From JAIEPM01 sp964546815 (GTDB taxonomy: Bacteria; Cyanobacteriota; Vampirovibrionia; Obscuribacterales; Obscuribacteraceae), in assembly GCA_964546815.1 (NCBI GenBank), contig CAZJLR010000009.1:1-64000 (forward strand): 64,000 nucleotides of DNA. Direction: 5' to 3'. Below, piece by piece: positions 35,288-43,792 of the stretch. How positions within the stretch are numbered: the stretch's first letter is position 1; the number at the start of each line of letters is the position of its first letter. Under the pieces are notes generated by a model. That model saw nothing but the letters and a program-made list of their open reading frames with translations. It was not told where the DNA came from and searched no databases. Position numbers and translations under genes: made by a program.

Positions 35288-37423
35288 TTGCTCGCAAACT
35301 CTCCAGTTAAAGACCTTCTGCTTAAGTCTCGCCACTTAACCTACTTTCGATTAGCCTTTGCTCTTATAGTTTTGGTTTTCTCTGTAATTTTTCAACGAAT
35401 CGGCGCGCAAGATCTAAACCCAGTCGGTTTGCTTAGCGCCGCCATAGTTGTGTTCGTCTTTAATTTGATTGGTTTGTCTTTACTTTCAAGCAAAAAAAGC
35501 CTCTCACTTACAGGCGTAGATATTTTAAACGCAGTGCTCATCGCCGCTGATATTGGCGCTCTCAGCTATGTCGTGCATTTTACTCAAGGCGTAGAATCAG
35601 ATCTGTTTTTCCTTTACTTGCTGCCAATTTTGCTTGCCAGCTATGTTTATCAAAAGGAAGGAATATTCATTACCGCATTTGCTGCTTCGGGCGCTTACCT
35701 GGTAACTGTAGTTTTGGAGAATGCCAGCTTTATTCCGTATTTGAGTGAACGAGGCGATAACTCCGGTCTGACTGCTGCTTACGCACAAAGGTTGTGGGTG
35801 CAAGTCGGTTCGCGCAGCGCAATACTGTTTCTGGTTTCGATGATATGGGCCGCGTTTTGTTATCGCATGTCTGGTGTTGCGCAAGAAAGCACTCACAGGC
35901 TGGAAGAACAACTGCAAACAAATACTACTCTTTTAGAAGAGTTGAAAGCCCAGGCAAAGCGTGAGCAGCTAAGTAACTCAATCAGCCTTGCTTTAAGAAG
36001 AACGCTGGAACCAGATATTATTTTGAGCACCACCTGTAGTGAACTGAGCGTTGCACTCGATGCTGCGCACTGCGTGCTGTTCACTCTGGCTGGGCCGGGC
36101 GAAGATGAGACTGTAATTTGGGACTCTGCCGTAATCAACGGTAAAACCGGGCGCAGCCTGGTCACTCCAGCCATGAAACAGTTTTTCGTCGAGCACAACT
36201 GGACTCGTAGCGACAACGATGATGACCCTTTTACAAAGTTTTTGATTTGTGATGCACCATTTGACGATCTTGAATTGGCGCCTATAAAGAATGTTTTGAA
36301 CGAGTTGAACATTGCGGCAATTTTAGTCAGACCCATTATGTACGGCAACTCGCTCAAAGGTGTTTTGAGTATTTTTTCGCCCGACAAATCTAGACAGTGG
36401 ATCGCACCGGAATTGGAACTTATCGACTCAGTCGCCGGGCAAGTGGCAGTCGCCATCGAGCACGCTGAGCTGGTTGGTAAGCTTTCTGAAACGAATAAAG
36501 ATCTTTTGCAAAAAAACGAAAATCTCGATGCCAAAAATCTTGAATTGCGCGAGGTTCAGTCGCAGCTAATTCACCAGGAAAAGATGGCATCGCTCGGCAG
36601 AATTGTTGCCGGCATCGCTCACGAATTGAATAACCCAATTAATTTCGTCCACGGCAATCTTCCGTATTTGAAAGAATATGTGCAAGAAATGAAAACTCTG
36701 ATTTCTTGCTTTGACTCGCTGCCGGCTGAACATCAAGAGCTGTCCTTAGAAGCCAAGAAAAAAATCAATTACGATTTTCTCGTAACTGACCTGGACAACA
36801 TCATCGCTGACCTGTTTGAAGGCACAGACCGCATCAGACAAATTATTCGCAACCTTCGCAGTTTTAGCCGTCTGGACGAAGCCGAGCTAAAAGAAGCCTC
36901 GATTGAAGAAGGCATCGAGTCAACACTGAAAATTCTTAACCAGTTCTATGGTAGAGATAAGATACCTGTTGAAATGCAGTTTTGCGGTTTGCCGCCGGTT
37001 CTTTGTTATCCCGGCAAATTAAACCAGGTTTGGATGAACCTGCTCTCAAATGCAGCTCAAGCTTTGTCTGACAAAGACGAGCCCCGCGTCGTTTTGAAAA
37101 CTCAAATGGAAGGTGAAACTTTCCTCGTCTCAATTGAAGACAATGGGCCTGGTATTAATGGTGCAGATCAGAGTAAAATTTTTGAACCATTCTTCACGAC
37201 CAAGCCTGTCGGGCAGGGTACCGGACTGGGGCTATCAATTTCACACTCAATTGTGGAAAGACATGGCGGCCGTATCTGGTTTGAATCCATCCCCGGCAAG
37301 GGTACGAAGTTTTTGGTAAGGCTGCCGATGAAAGCTCCGTCTCAAGGTGACGGGAAAGATTTGGAAGAGCTGTCCATAACAGAAGGTCATTCGGAAGGCG
37401 AGAGCGAAATGAGGACAGCTTAA
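35288..37423 (+). CDS. Membrane-bound GAF sensor histidine kinase
   Basis: 711 aa from TTG 35288. About six membrane helices in the first ~200 residues (FALIVLVFSVIFQ to SAILFLVSMIWAAFCY). A coiled segment, then a GAF-like domain (about 225-400, LVRPIMYGNSLKGVLSIFSPDK...AVAIEHAELV). HisKA with MASLGRIVAGIAHELNNPINFVHG (phospho-His about 445). HATPase with NQVWMNLLSNAAQAL (N box), VSIEDNGPGI (G1), FEPFFTTKPVGQGTGLGLSIS (F and G2). The input is unknown. It precedes the REC-HD-GYP gene by 4 bp, so a TPR-kinase-regulator phosphorelay is likely. Confidence 0.92.
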   Translation: MLANSPVKDLLLKSRHLTYFRLAFALIVLVFSVIFQRIGAQDLNPVGLLSAAIVVFVFNLIGLSLLSSKKSLSLTGVDILNAVLIAADIGALSYVVHFTQGVESDLFFLYLLPILLASYVYQKEGIFITAFAASGAYLVTVVLENASFIPYLSERGDNSGLTAAYAQRLWVQVGSRSAILFLVSMIWAAFCYRMSGVAQESTHRLEEQLQTNTTLLEELKAQAKREQLSNSISLALRRTLEPDIILSTTCSELSVALDAAHCVLFTLAGPGEDETVIWDSAVINGKTGRSLVTPAMKQFFVEHNWTRSDNDDDPFTKFLICDAPFDDLELAPIKNVLNELNIAAILVRPIMYGNSLKGVLSIFSPDKSRQWIAPELELIDSVAGQVAVAIEHAELVGKLSETNKDLLQKNENLDAKNLELREVQSQLIHQEKMASLGRIVAGIAHELNNPINFVHGNLPYLKEYVQEMKTLISCFDSLPAEHQELSLEAKKKINYDFLVTDLDNIIADLFEGTDRIRQIIRNLRSFSRLDEAELKEASIEEGIESTLKILNQFYGRDKIPVEMQFCGLPPVLCYPGKLNQVWMNLLSNAAQALSDKDEPRVVLKTQMEGETFLVSIEDNGPGINGADQSKIFEPFFTTKPVGQGTGLGLSISHSIVERHGGRIWFESIPGKGTKFLVRLPMKAPSQGDGKDLEELSITEGHSEGESEMRTA

Positions 37424-37427
37424 TTCA

Positions 37428-38540
37428 ATGTCTAAGCACAAAATACTGCTTATCGATGATGAACCGGCTAATCTCCGTCTACTGCGCCGCGTCCTTTCAA
37501 GCGACTACGATACTGTGCTTGCCGAAAGCGGCGCTGAAGGTGTCAAAATCCTCGGTGAAGAGAAAGTCAGCCTGGTAATCACAGACCAGCGCATGCCAGG
37601 AATGACCGGAGTGCAGGTTCTACAAGAATCTTTGCGCCTTCAGCCCGAGGCTGTACGCATCCTTTTGACAGGTTATACCGACATTCAAGCATTGATTGAT
37701 GCCATAAATGCGGGTCAAATTTATAAATATGTGCAAAAGCCCTGGGATGCAGAAGATTTGAAGCTTACTGTGAAGCGAGCCCTGGAAAGTCTTGACCTGA
37801 AACAAAATAATGACCGCCTCATCGTTGAGCTGCGCTCAGCGCTGACTCAACTTGAAAGTGTTTCGCTGGGCACAATTGTTGTGCTGGCAAATGCGCTTGA
37901 TGCCAAGTGCGATTACACTTCTGGACATAGCTTGCGAGTAAGTCGATATGCTCTAGCGATTGGAAGGAGAATGGGATTTTCAGACGATGAACTGAAAGAT
38001 CTCGAACTAACCGGCATTTTGCACGACATCGGTAAAATTGGCGTGCCTGAATCAATTCTCTGGAAACCAGGTCGTCTCGATCCTGACGAACAAAAAATTA
38101 TGGCGATTCATCCTGTGAGAAGCGCCGAAATGATCGAAGACCTTGAGCAATTCGAGCGCGTGCGCCAATGGGTAAGGCACCACCATGAGCATCTAGACGG
38201 CAGTGGCTATCCTGATGGACTCAAGGGAGAAAATATTCCACTGGGCGCCAGAGCCGTTCTGGTTGCAGACGCTTACGATGCTATGACAAGCGATCGCCCC
38301 TATCGTACTTCAATCGGCTATGAGCGCGCCGGACAAGAATTGCGCAAATATTCAGGGCGGCAGTTCGATCCAGAAATGGTCGATGCACTGCTCAAAGCTG
38401 TTGGCGAAAATGGCGAAGTTCTCAGTTCCGATGGAATTCCAGAGAGCTTCCTTGGACTGAAGCTCGGTTCAATTGATCCAATGCAGTCTGGTAAACAATA
38501 TCTAGCTGAATCCGCACGAAGGGCTCAGGCTGGAGCTTAG
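37428..38540 (+). CDS. Response regulator with HD-GYP c-di-GMP phosphodiesterase domain
   Basis: 370 aa. Residues 1-120 are a REC domain (LLIDDEP, phospho-acceptor Asp about 53 in VITDQRMPG). From about 150 comes HD-GYP: HSLRVSRYAL, HDIGKIGVPE (His about 199), HHEHLDGSGYPDGLKGE, VLVADAYDAMTSDRPYR. The family hydrolyses cyclic di-GMP, and this protein has the full metal-binding HD and GYP residues, so it should be active. It is RpfG-like in layout. The kinase just upstream is the likely phosphodonor. A candidate c-di-GMP riboswitch lies 3.3 kb downstream. Confidence 0.93.
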   Translation: MSKHKILLIDDEPANLRLLRRVLSSDYDTVLAESGAEGVKILGEEKVSLVITDQRMPGMTGVQVLQESLRLQPEAVRILLTGYTDIQALIDAINAGQIYKYVQKPWDAEDLKLTVKRALESLDLKQNNDRLIVELRSALTQLESVSLGTIVVLANALDAKCDYTSGHSLRVSRYALAIGRRMGFSDDELKDLELTGILHDIGKIGVPESILWKPGRLDPDEQKIMAIHPVRSAEMIEDLEQFERVRQWVRHHHEHLDGSGYPDGLKGENIPLGARAVLVADAYDAMTSDRPYRTSIGYERAGQELRKYSGRQFDPEMVDALLKAVGENGEVLSSDGIPESFLGLKLGSIDPMQSGKQYLAESARRAQAGA

Positions 38541-39507
38541 TTTGCGTCTGGCTGGCTGTTTGCTCACAAATTGCAATTGATCTGTCGCTTTCAAGCAAAA
38601 GTTTTTTTGGATCTGTAGGTCCAAATAATGCCACCATTCGTCTTTGTAATGCGGCTGCGATATGCATTGGAGCTGAATCTACGCAAACAATAAGATCAGA
38701 TAGCTCCATTAGAGCAGCGAGATCTTGTATAGAAGCCGTTTTGCCATAGGCATTTATGAAGAAGCCGGCATTGCTTTCAGCATCTGGTCCAAGTCTTTCG
38801 ATGATATCTCTGATGGTATCATCGTCATCGGGCCCGCCACATAGCATCACCTCGCAATTGTGGCTCAGCAAGCGTTTGATCAATTGGCACCAGTTGTCCG
38901 GCGCCCATGTTTTGATGATGCCTTTTTGCAAAGCCAATCTGCTTGTGCCAGGGTGAATTAAGACAAGTTTGCGTTCTTCTTTGATAGTAGCCCGACTGCG
39001 TTCTTTCTCCAAAAATTCTTTCATTGATTTAAGTGACTCTGGCGCCAGATCTATTTCAGGCGCAGAGGGAGTTTTCTCAATACCGAGACCTTTGACAAGG
39101 TCGTGATACATATAAGCTGCATACTGCTCTTTGTTTAGCTTGACTGCTTTGCTCAAAAGAAATTTGGACAATGCACCGGAGTCATAGCCCACCCTTACAG
39201 GGATGCCACTCAAAGCAAGCAACATAGATACTTTTGTTGATCCGCCTGAGGAAACGACCACGTCGTATTTGCCCTGGCGTATCAGCGAGACTAATTCAAT
39301 ATAATCGCTGGGTTGCAATGGTACTTTCTTGATGTCAAAAAGAATATTTTTGTCGATAAGTTTGCTGAGCTGGGCAATTGCCTTAGAGCGCGGCTCAGTT
39401 AAAAGTGTTATTTCCCAGTCTGCTTTAGCTTGTCTGATAGACTTCAGAGTCGGCAAGAAAAGCACCTCGTCTCCAAGTCCCCCAAAGTTTATGGCAAGTA
39501 ATTTCAT
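38422..39507 (-). CDS. Glycosyltransferase family 9 (heptosyltransferase-like)
   Basis: 361 aa. Start LLAINFGGLGDEVLFLPTLKSIRQA; C-terminal half LVLIHPGTSRLALQKGIIKTWAPDNWCQLI, VMLCGGPDDDDTIRDII, CVDSAPMHIAAALQRRMVALFGPTDPKKLL. This is the GT-B fold of ADP-heptose:LPS transferases. A lipid-core or polysaccharide role is likely. The last ~40 codons overlap the convergent HD-GYP gene by 119 bp; the C-terminal 45 residues (LQPEPFVRIQLDIVYQTALDQL...) still read like family protein at first, so the true stop is probably this one. Confidence 0.85.
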   Translation of the reverse strand: MKLLAINFGGLGDEVLFLPTLKSIRQAKADWEITLLTEPRSKAIAQLSKLIDKNILFDIKKVPLQPSDYIELVSLIRQGKYDVVVSSGGSTKVSMLLALSGIPVRVGYDSGALSKFLLSKAVKLNKEQYAAYMYHDLVKGLGIEKTPSAPEIDLAPESLKSMKEFLEKERSRATIKEERKLVLIHPGTSRLALQKGIIKTWAPDNWCQLIKRLLSHNCEVMLCGGPDDDDTIRDIIERLGPDAESNAGFFINAYGKTASIQDLAALMELSDLIVCVDSAPMHIAAALQRRMVALFGPTDPKKLLLESDRSIAICEQTASQTQTKLQPEPFVRIQLDIVYQTALDQLNRASVQGSSLEFHRN

Positions 39508-39554
39508 GGACTATTCCCCTGGGGTGCAGACAGAGCAAGTTATTCTGCTTCGCT

Positions 39555-39560
39555 TATAAT
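39555..39560 (+). promoter_or_regulatory. Candidate -10 box before the LCP gene
   Basis: A perfect TATAAT lies 27 bp before the TTG start in a 79-bp divergent region. No good -35 is found 17 bp upstream, so this is a weak call. Confidence 0.3.
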
Positions 39561-39586
39561 ATGCCAGTTGGCGGCGAGATAAAAGA

Positions 39587-40837
39587 TTGAGATCTCAGGC
39601 AAATTGGGTGCTTATGTTCGTCGCTTGCGCGCTTCTTGGCGTCGGCGTCGGCTACATTATTACACTTCTTTACCGCCCACAGTTGTTGCCCCCCGGATTT
39701 AGATTGGGTGCAATCAGCAAACCGAGCACGGTTTTGTTGCTCGGTGTTGATGTGGTCTACAGTGGCGGTGGGCGCCGCCTCAAGGCTGACCCGACTTCTT
39801 TTCAGGGGCGCTCTGACACGATGATGCTTGCTCGCTTTGACCCAGTGCGCAACGAGTTTTCAGTGCTATCCATTCCGCGAGATACAAATTGCGAAATTCC
39901 CGGTTATGGTCGCCAGAAAATAAATGGAGCTAATGCGCTAGGCGGAGAAGGTCTGGCGATGCGAACTGTGAAAGAACTAACAAATATTCCCGTTGAGCAT
40001 TATGTTGTTTTGAACGTGCATGGATTGGTTGAACTTGTTGATGCTCTCGGTGGTATCACAGTAAATATTCCAAAGCGCATGCACTATCGAGATAAATCGG
40101 CAAAGCTCAATATAAATCTTGAAGCAGGACCATACACAATGAATGGAACTGAGGCGATGGGCTTTGTTCGCTTTAGGCACGATGCGCTCGGCGATATTGG
40201 TCGCGTGCAAAGGCAAGAGTTATTCATGCAGGCTGTTATGGATAAAACACTGAGTCCAAGTTCGTGGGCTAAGGTGCCGGAGTTGCTCAAGATTGCACAA
40301 AAACATGTGAAGACTGACATGAGCGTTCCGCAAATAATGCAGATTTTGTCTTTTGTGCGCTCAGTTCCAAAAGATCATCAACATATGGTTATGTTGCCTG
40401 GAAATTTTTCAGGCACTGGAGATTGGGCAGTAGATCAAGAAGCGCTGGCTAAGGTACTGGCTTCGATGCTTGGTGAGGCTCCTGCTGCCGGGCGCCGTGA
40501 CCAAATTCGCATAACAATAGAAAACGCCAGCTCAAGCCCTGGTCTTGGACGCAAACTGTCAACACAGCTTTCTGCGCTCGGTTATCCAATCGGCATGGTG
40601 TCTGGAAAATCAGAGATTTTTTCTACCCCTCAGGCGATAAGCAAAATAATTGCCGGTCGCGCAAATCCACAGGAAGCAGCTTTGCTTAAGCAAGATTTGA
40701 GTAAGCAAGGTGAAATCATCAATGCTTCCATCGGTGACATACAAAGTTCACTCACTCTGGTGGCAGGTGATGACCTGATACCACTGGTAGAGGCAGACAA
40801 AAATCCACCGCTTGACAGAAAAAGACATCGACGTTAA
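39587..40837 (+). CDS. LytR-CpsA-Psr (LCP) family protein
   Basis: 416 aa from TTG 39587; an ATG at codon 10 is possible. One N-terminal membrane helix (VLMFVACALLGVGVGYIITLL). LCP core: VLLLGVD, GRSDTMMLARFDP, LSIPRDTNCEIPGYGRQKINGANALGG, VVLNVHGLVELVDALGGITVNIP, MGFVRFRHDALGDIGRVQRQ. The Arg and Asp residues that bind the pyrophosphate lipid are present. A LytR C-terminal domain follows (DQIRITIENASSSPGLGRKLSTQLSALGY). LCP proteins move undecaprenyl-linked polymers onto peptidoglycan or other acceptors outside the membrane. Confidence 0.92.
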   Translation: MRSQANWVLMFVACALLGVGVGYIITLLYRPQLLPPGFRLGAISKPSTVLLLGVDVVYSGGGRRLKADPTSFQGRSDTMMLARFDPVRNEFSVLSIPRDTNCEIPGYGRQKINGANALGGEGLAMRTVKELTNIPVEHYVVLNVHGLVELVDALGGITVNIPKRMHYRDKSAKLNINLEAGPYTMNGTEAMGFVRFRHDALGDIGRVQRQELFMQAVMDKTLSPSSWAKVPELLKIAQKHVKTDMSVPQIMQILSFVRSVPKDHQHMVMLPGNFSGTGDWAVDQEALAKVLASMLGEAPAAGRRDQIRITIENASSSPGLGRKLSTQLSALGYPIGMVSGKSEIFSTPQAISKIIAGRANPQEAALLKQDLSKQGEIINASIGDIQSSLTLVAGDDLIPLVEADKNPPLDRKRHRR

Positions 40838-41073
40838 TAGCATTCGTTGAGATTGGCTTCTGGACTGCCTTTCATTCATTCAACCGAGCTAATATTTTTT
40901 TGCTCTCATCCGTCACTAAGCGGATTTCAAGTTTGCTGTGTAACCGAATTTAACGCACAATTCGATCAAATCTGTAGTAATTATTACGATTGGGTCGCAT
41001 AATTGCCCTTGTAGCTTATGTTTTATCTAGCTCTTGGCGAGCGCGGCGGCGGAATTTGAAAAAGGCGGTAACT

Positions 41074-41307
41074 ATGACCCATTATCTATATGCAACACGC
41101 GGTGGTTATTTGTATCTGGTTGGACGTTACAGTACAGCTCCAAAGTCAGAAAATGAAGGAGAATTCGTACTCTCAGTACCAGAGAAGACCTCGCAAGCTG
41201 CTATAGATACCTTGGCTCACCGTCGTTTTATGGAGCACTTGAGACGCCCACGTCGCGTGGCACAACACCACCACCGCGCCAACCATCACGAGCTCGCTTC
41301 AGTCTAA
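41074..41307 (+). CDS. Small basic/His-rich protein of unknown function
   Basis: 77 aa from ATG 41074, with AAGGCGG upstream; the frame opens earlier at 40990 but that N terminus looks spurious. Sequence begins MTHYLYATRGGYLYLVGRY and ends in an Arg/His cluster (HLRRPRRVAQHHHRANHH). It is followed closely by a strong terminator, which supports it as a real gene. No family recognised. Confidence 0.6.
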   Translation: MTHYLYATRGGYLYLVGRYSTAPKSENEGEFVLSVPEKTSQAAIDTLAHRRFMEHLRRPRRVAQHHHRANHHELASV

Positions 41308-41327
41308 TAGCTTTTGATTATGCAAAG

Positions 41328-41353
41328 AAAGGGACCTCCAGGGTCCCTTTTTT
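41328..41353 (+). terminator. Rho-independent terminator
   Basis: Stem AAAGGGACC/GGTCCCTTT with a 5-nt loop, followed directly by TTTATT. It lies 20 bp after the stop of the small gene. Confidence 0.92.
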
Positions 41354-41390
41354 ATTGGCTAATTACTTGCGCAAGCGAATGCCACCGGAG

Positions 41391-41503
41391 CGCTCGGGTC
41401 TTCCGTCAGCGCTCGGGTCCAGCCTAAGCGCCGGGTCCACTCGCAACGCCCGGGTCCACTCCCAACGCCCGGGTCCACTCGCAACGCCCGGGTCCACCCC
41501 CAA
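41391..41503. repeat. 19-bp GC-rich tandem repeat
   Basis: Six units of 18-19 bp, consensus CGCCCGGGTCCACTCGCAA; the first two units diverge most. The period is not a multiple of three, so it is not coding. CCCGGG inside the unit is palindromic. It lies right after the terminator, in the 700-bp stretch before the pilin array. Between it and the riboswitch (41504-41873) I see no convincing gene. Confidence 0.8.
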
Positions 41504-41873
41504 CTCTTGGATTCAAATAAGTCCGCTTTTGATTCTATATATGGAACGCTTGTACTTTGTTGTTACTAAAATGCGACCATTTTATTTGCATTGACACTTG
41601 AATTCTGCGGTTTCGACAATCTATGCATTCAGCTGTCTACCTGAATTAGCCAATAACGCTTTCAGGCAAAAATCTTTTGGGAATTTATTTTTGCTTGTTT
41701 TGAGCTCAGCCAAGAACTCTGAAGACTTCAGTTTTATCTGGCTATCCCCCAACTGCTGAGGTTCTTGCCAAATCACCGGGTCAAAACCGGCGAAAGCCAG
41801 GCGCAAGAATGTTGAGCGTTGTAGTCATAAATGTCAAATGAAGTTCGCGATTATGAGCATCGTTTAATAATTC

Positions 41874-41977
41874 AACCGTTACCGGGCAAATTTGCTTGGG
41901 CATTCTCCAGATAGGAGAGCAAAGCAGCCCCGAAAACAGTCAGAGAGTGTTTGCCAGTTTATGGCAGCGGGGCGGTT
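41874..41977 (+). promoter_or_regulatory. Candidate cyclic di-GMP-I (GEMM) riboswitch
   Basis: Key parts in order: AACCG (41874-41878) pairing with CGGTT (41973-41977); GGGCAAA (41884-41890); hairpin TCTCC/GGAGA (41904-41918) with a 5-nt loop; GCAAAGC (41919-41925); and GCCCCG (41927-41932) opposite CGGGGC, with TATGGCAGCGGGG (41960-41972) near the 3' end. The GGGCAAA, GCAAAGC and GGCAGCGGGG blocks closely match the V. cholerae Vc2 aptamer blocks GGGCAAA, GCAAAGC and GGTAGCGGGG. The ordering and spacing fit GEMM-I. It ends about 32 nt before the first pilin ATG, so control would be at or just before translation start. No terminator stem is clear. Confidence 0.68.
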
Positions 41978-42009
41978 CAAATTATTTAGGTATCGGTGGA
42001 GAAAGGAAA

Positions 42010-42528
42010 ATGTTGAAAATGAGAAAAATAAAAGGATTTACCCTTGTTGAACTCTTGGTCGTAGTTGTAATTATCGGTATTTTGGCTGCGATTGCTCTGC
42101 CAAACTTTATTGGTGCTCAACAAAAAGCAAAAGCTGCTGCAGTTAAAGGCAACATGCGTACAGTGCAAATTGCATCTGAATCCTATGCGACTGACTCCGG
42201 TGGTTCATATGCTACCGATGCCAGCGGCGCCGGATGCGGACCATACTTCCCAGGTGGTGGTAACTCCATCGGTGGTGCCAACGGTACATACCCAGCCAAC
42301 CCAGTATCGGGCGCAGCAGGTGTACAACCATCAGCTCAAGGTTTGAACAAATCGACAGCTATCACAGCCGCCAGATTGGCAGCACCAGCCAAGTGCGCAG
42401 CCGGCGCAGGCGGTCTGACATACGACCAGGCTGATGCTGGTAACTCGTACGCTGTAACAGGCGGCGATGCAACTGGTAACTGCGTAGCTGGTATCGGCGG
42501 AAAGCAAATGGTCCTTTCTAACCAATAA
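42010..42528 (+). CDS. Type IV pilin-like protein 1
   Basis: 172 aa from ATG 42010 with AAAGGA upstream. Short leader, then prepilin motif KGFTLVELL (cleavage after KG, +5 Glu) and a hydrophobic helix VVVVIIGILAAIALPNFIGAQ. The globular part has GCGPYFPGGGNSIGG, KCAAGAGGLTYDQADAGNSY and C-terminal Cys residues that could form disulfides, and ends MVLSNQ. It is first of four tandem paralogues with near-identical N termini. A major pilin or pseudopilin of a type IV pilus is likely. Headed by the candidate GEMM riboswitch. Confidence 0.92.
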   Translation: MLKMRKIKGFTLVELLVVVVIIGILAAIALPNFIGAQQKAKAAAVKGNMRTVQIASESYATDSGGSYATDASGAGCGPYFPGGGNSIGGANGTYPANPVSGAAGVQPSAQGLNKSTAITAARLAAPAKCAAGAGGLTYDQADAGNSYAVTGGDATGNCVAGIGGKQMVLSNQ

Positions 42529-42558
42529 AATCGATATTTCATTTTTGGATTAAATACT

Positions 42559-42589
42559 GCGGTAGCGGGAATTTCATTCCAACTACCGC
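42559..42589. terminator. Hairpin between pilin 1 and pilin 2
   Basis: GCGGTAG (42559-42565) and CTACCGC (42583-42589) pair around a 17-nt loop, followed by TGTATTGCTTTTG. It could partly terminate transcripts or protect the 3' end of the pilin 1 message, which would give higher pilin 1 levels. Confidence 0.5.
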
Positions 42590-42614
42590 TGTATTGCTTT
42601 TGACTGGGGCAAAG

Positions 42615-43142
42615 ATGACTAAATCAAACAATCGGCAAAAATCTGCGTTCACTCTAGTCGAATTACTCGTGGTAGTCGTAATCATTGGTATTTTGGCGGC
42701 AATCGCCCTGCCGAATTTTGTCGGAGCTCAGGGCAAAGCCCAGGCCGCAGCGGTCAAAGGCAATATGCGCACAGTACAGATCGCAGCTGAGGCGTTCGCA
42801 ACTGATTCAGGTGGTTCTTATGCCACCGATGCCAGCGGCGCCGGCTGCGGTCCATATTTTCCTGGCGGTGGTAACACTGTCGGCGGTACAGTCGGCTCTT
42901 ACCCGGCAAATCCCATCACTGGCAAAGTCGCTCAACCGACTTCATCAGGCATCAACAAATCTTCAGCCATAATGGCACAAAGAGCAAAACTGGCTGCATC
43001 CTCCACATTTGCGGGTGGGGCTGGTAATCTTACATATGATCAAGCTGACGCGGGAAACAGCTATGCTGTATGCGGCGGCGACAGGCTGGGGAACTTCATT
43101 GCCGGAGCAAATGGATATTGTAGTGTACTTTCAAATCAATAA
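42615..43142 (+). CDS. Type IV pilin-like protein 2
   Basis: 175 aa from ATG 42615. Leader MTKSNNRQKSAFTLVELL: the residue before the cleavage-site Phe is Ala rather than Gly, while the +5 Glu is kept, so processing may be less efficient. It is the most diverged of the four paralogues: LPNFVGAQGKAQAAAVKG, a changed middle (SSAIMAQRAKLAASSTFAGG) and C-terminal ANGYCSVLSNQ. It lacks the paired Cys of KCAAG. It could be a minor pilin. Confidence 0.9.
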   Translation: MTKSNNRQKSAFTLVELLVVVVIIGILAAIALPNFVGAQGKAQAAAVKGNMRTVQIAAEAFATDSGGSYATDASGAGCGPYFPGGGNTVGGTVGSYPANPITGKVAQPTSSGINKSSAIMAQRAKLAASSTFAGGAGNLTYDQADAGNSYAVCGGDRLGNFIAGANGYCSVLSNQ

Positions 43143-43153
43143 TTGACTGAGCT

Positions 43154-43187
43154 GCGTGGAGCATTGACGGGGGTTTTTGCTCCACGC
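43154..43187. terminator. Hairpin between pilin 2 and pilin 3
   Basis: GCGTGGAGCA (43154-43163) and TGCTCCACGC (43178-43187) are a perfect 10-bp stem with a 14-nt loop, just after the pilin 2 stop. No T tract follows, so it may be a processing or stability element. Confidence 0.5.
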
Positions 43188-43253
43188 GCGGGAACAGGTA
43201 CGATATTCGCCTGTCTTAATCAACTTAGTACTGTCTCGGGGGAGAACGCAAGA

Positions 43254-43769
43254 ATGAAAAATCGGAAATCGAAAGGATTCACGCTGGTAGAACTACTTGT
43301 AGTTGTAGTGATCATTGGTATCCTGGCTGCAATCGCATTGCCAAACTTCATTGGCGCTCAGCAAAAAGCTAAGGCAGCTGCCGTTAAAGGCAACATGCGA
43401 ACGGTTCAAATTGCATCTGAATCTTACGCTACTGATTCCGGTGGTTCATACGCAGTCAGTGCTGCTGCTGCCGGATGTGGACCCTACTTTCCAGGCGGTG
43501 GCAACTCCATCGGTGGCGCCAACGGGACTTATCCTGCCAATCCTGTCACGGGTGCCGCTGGTGTTCAACCCTCAGCTCAAGGTTTGAACAAGTCAACCGC
43601 AATTACTGCTGCTAGATTGGCAGCTCCCGCAAAATGCGCTGCTGGAGCGGGTGGACTCACCTATGACCAGGCTGACGCAGGCAATTCCTACGCAGTATGC
43701 GGCGGCGATGCCACAGGCAACTGTGTTGCCGGTGTCGGCGGAAAAGGAATGGTTCTGTCCAACCAATAG
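43254..43769 (+). CDS. Type IV pilin-like protein 3
   Basis: 171 aa from ATG 43254, with GGGGGAG upstream. Leader MKNRKSKG, then FTLVELLVVVVIIGILAAIALPNFIGAQ. The globular part is almost identical to pilin 1 (GCGPYFPGGGNSIGGANGTYPANPVTG; KCAAGAGGLTYDQADAGNSYAVCGGDATGNCVAGVGG) but has an extra Cys in AVCGGD. The protein sequence is close to pilin 1 while many codons differ, which points to purifying selection after an old duplication. Confidence 0.92.
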   Translation: MKNRKSKGFTLVELLVVVVIIGILAAIALPNFIGAQQKAKAAAVKGNMRTVQIASESYATDSGGSYAVSAAAAGCGPYFPGGGNSIGGANGTYPANPVTGAAGVQPSAQGLNKSTAITAARLAAPAKCAAGAGGLTYDQADAGNSYAVCGGDATGNCVAGVGGKGMVLSNQ

Positions 43770-43792
43770 AGTTGCGCAGAGGAAATTTCAGA

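Noticed and set aside
41621..41806. 61-aa minus-strand ORF before the riboswitch
   Set aside because: No homology recognised, no clear ribosome site and short; composition is not distinctive.
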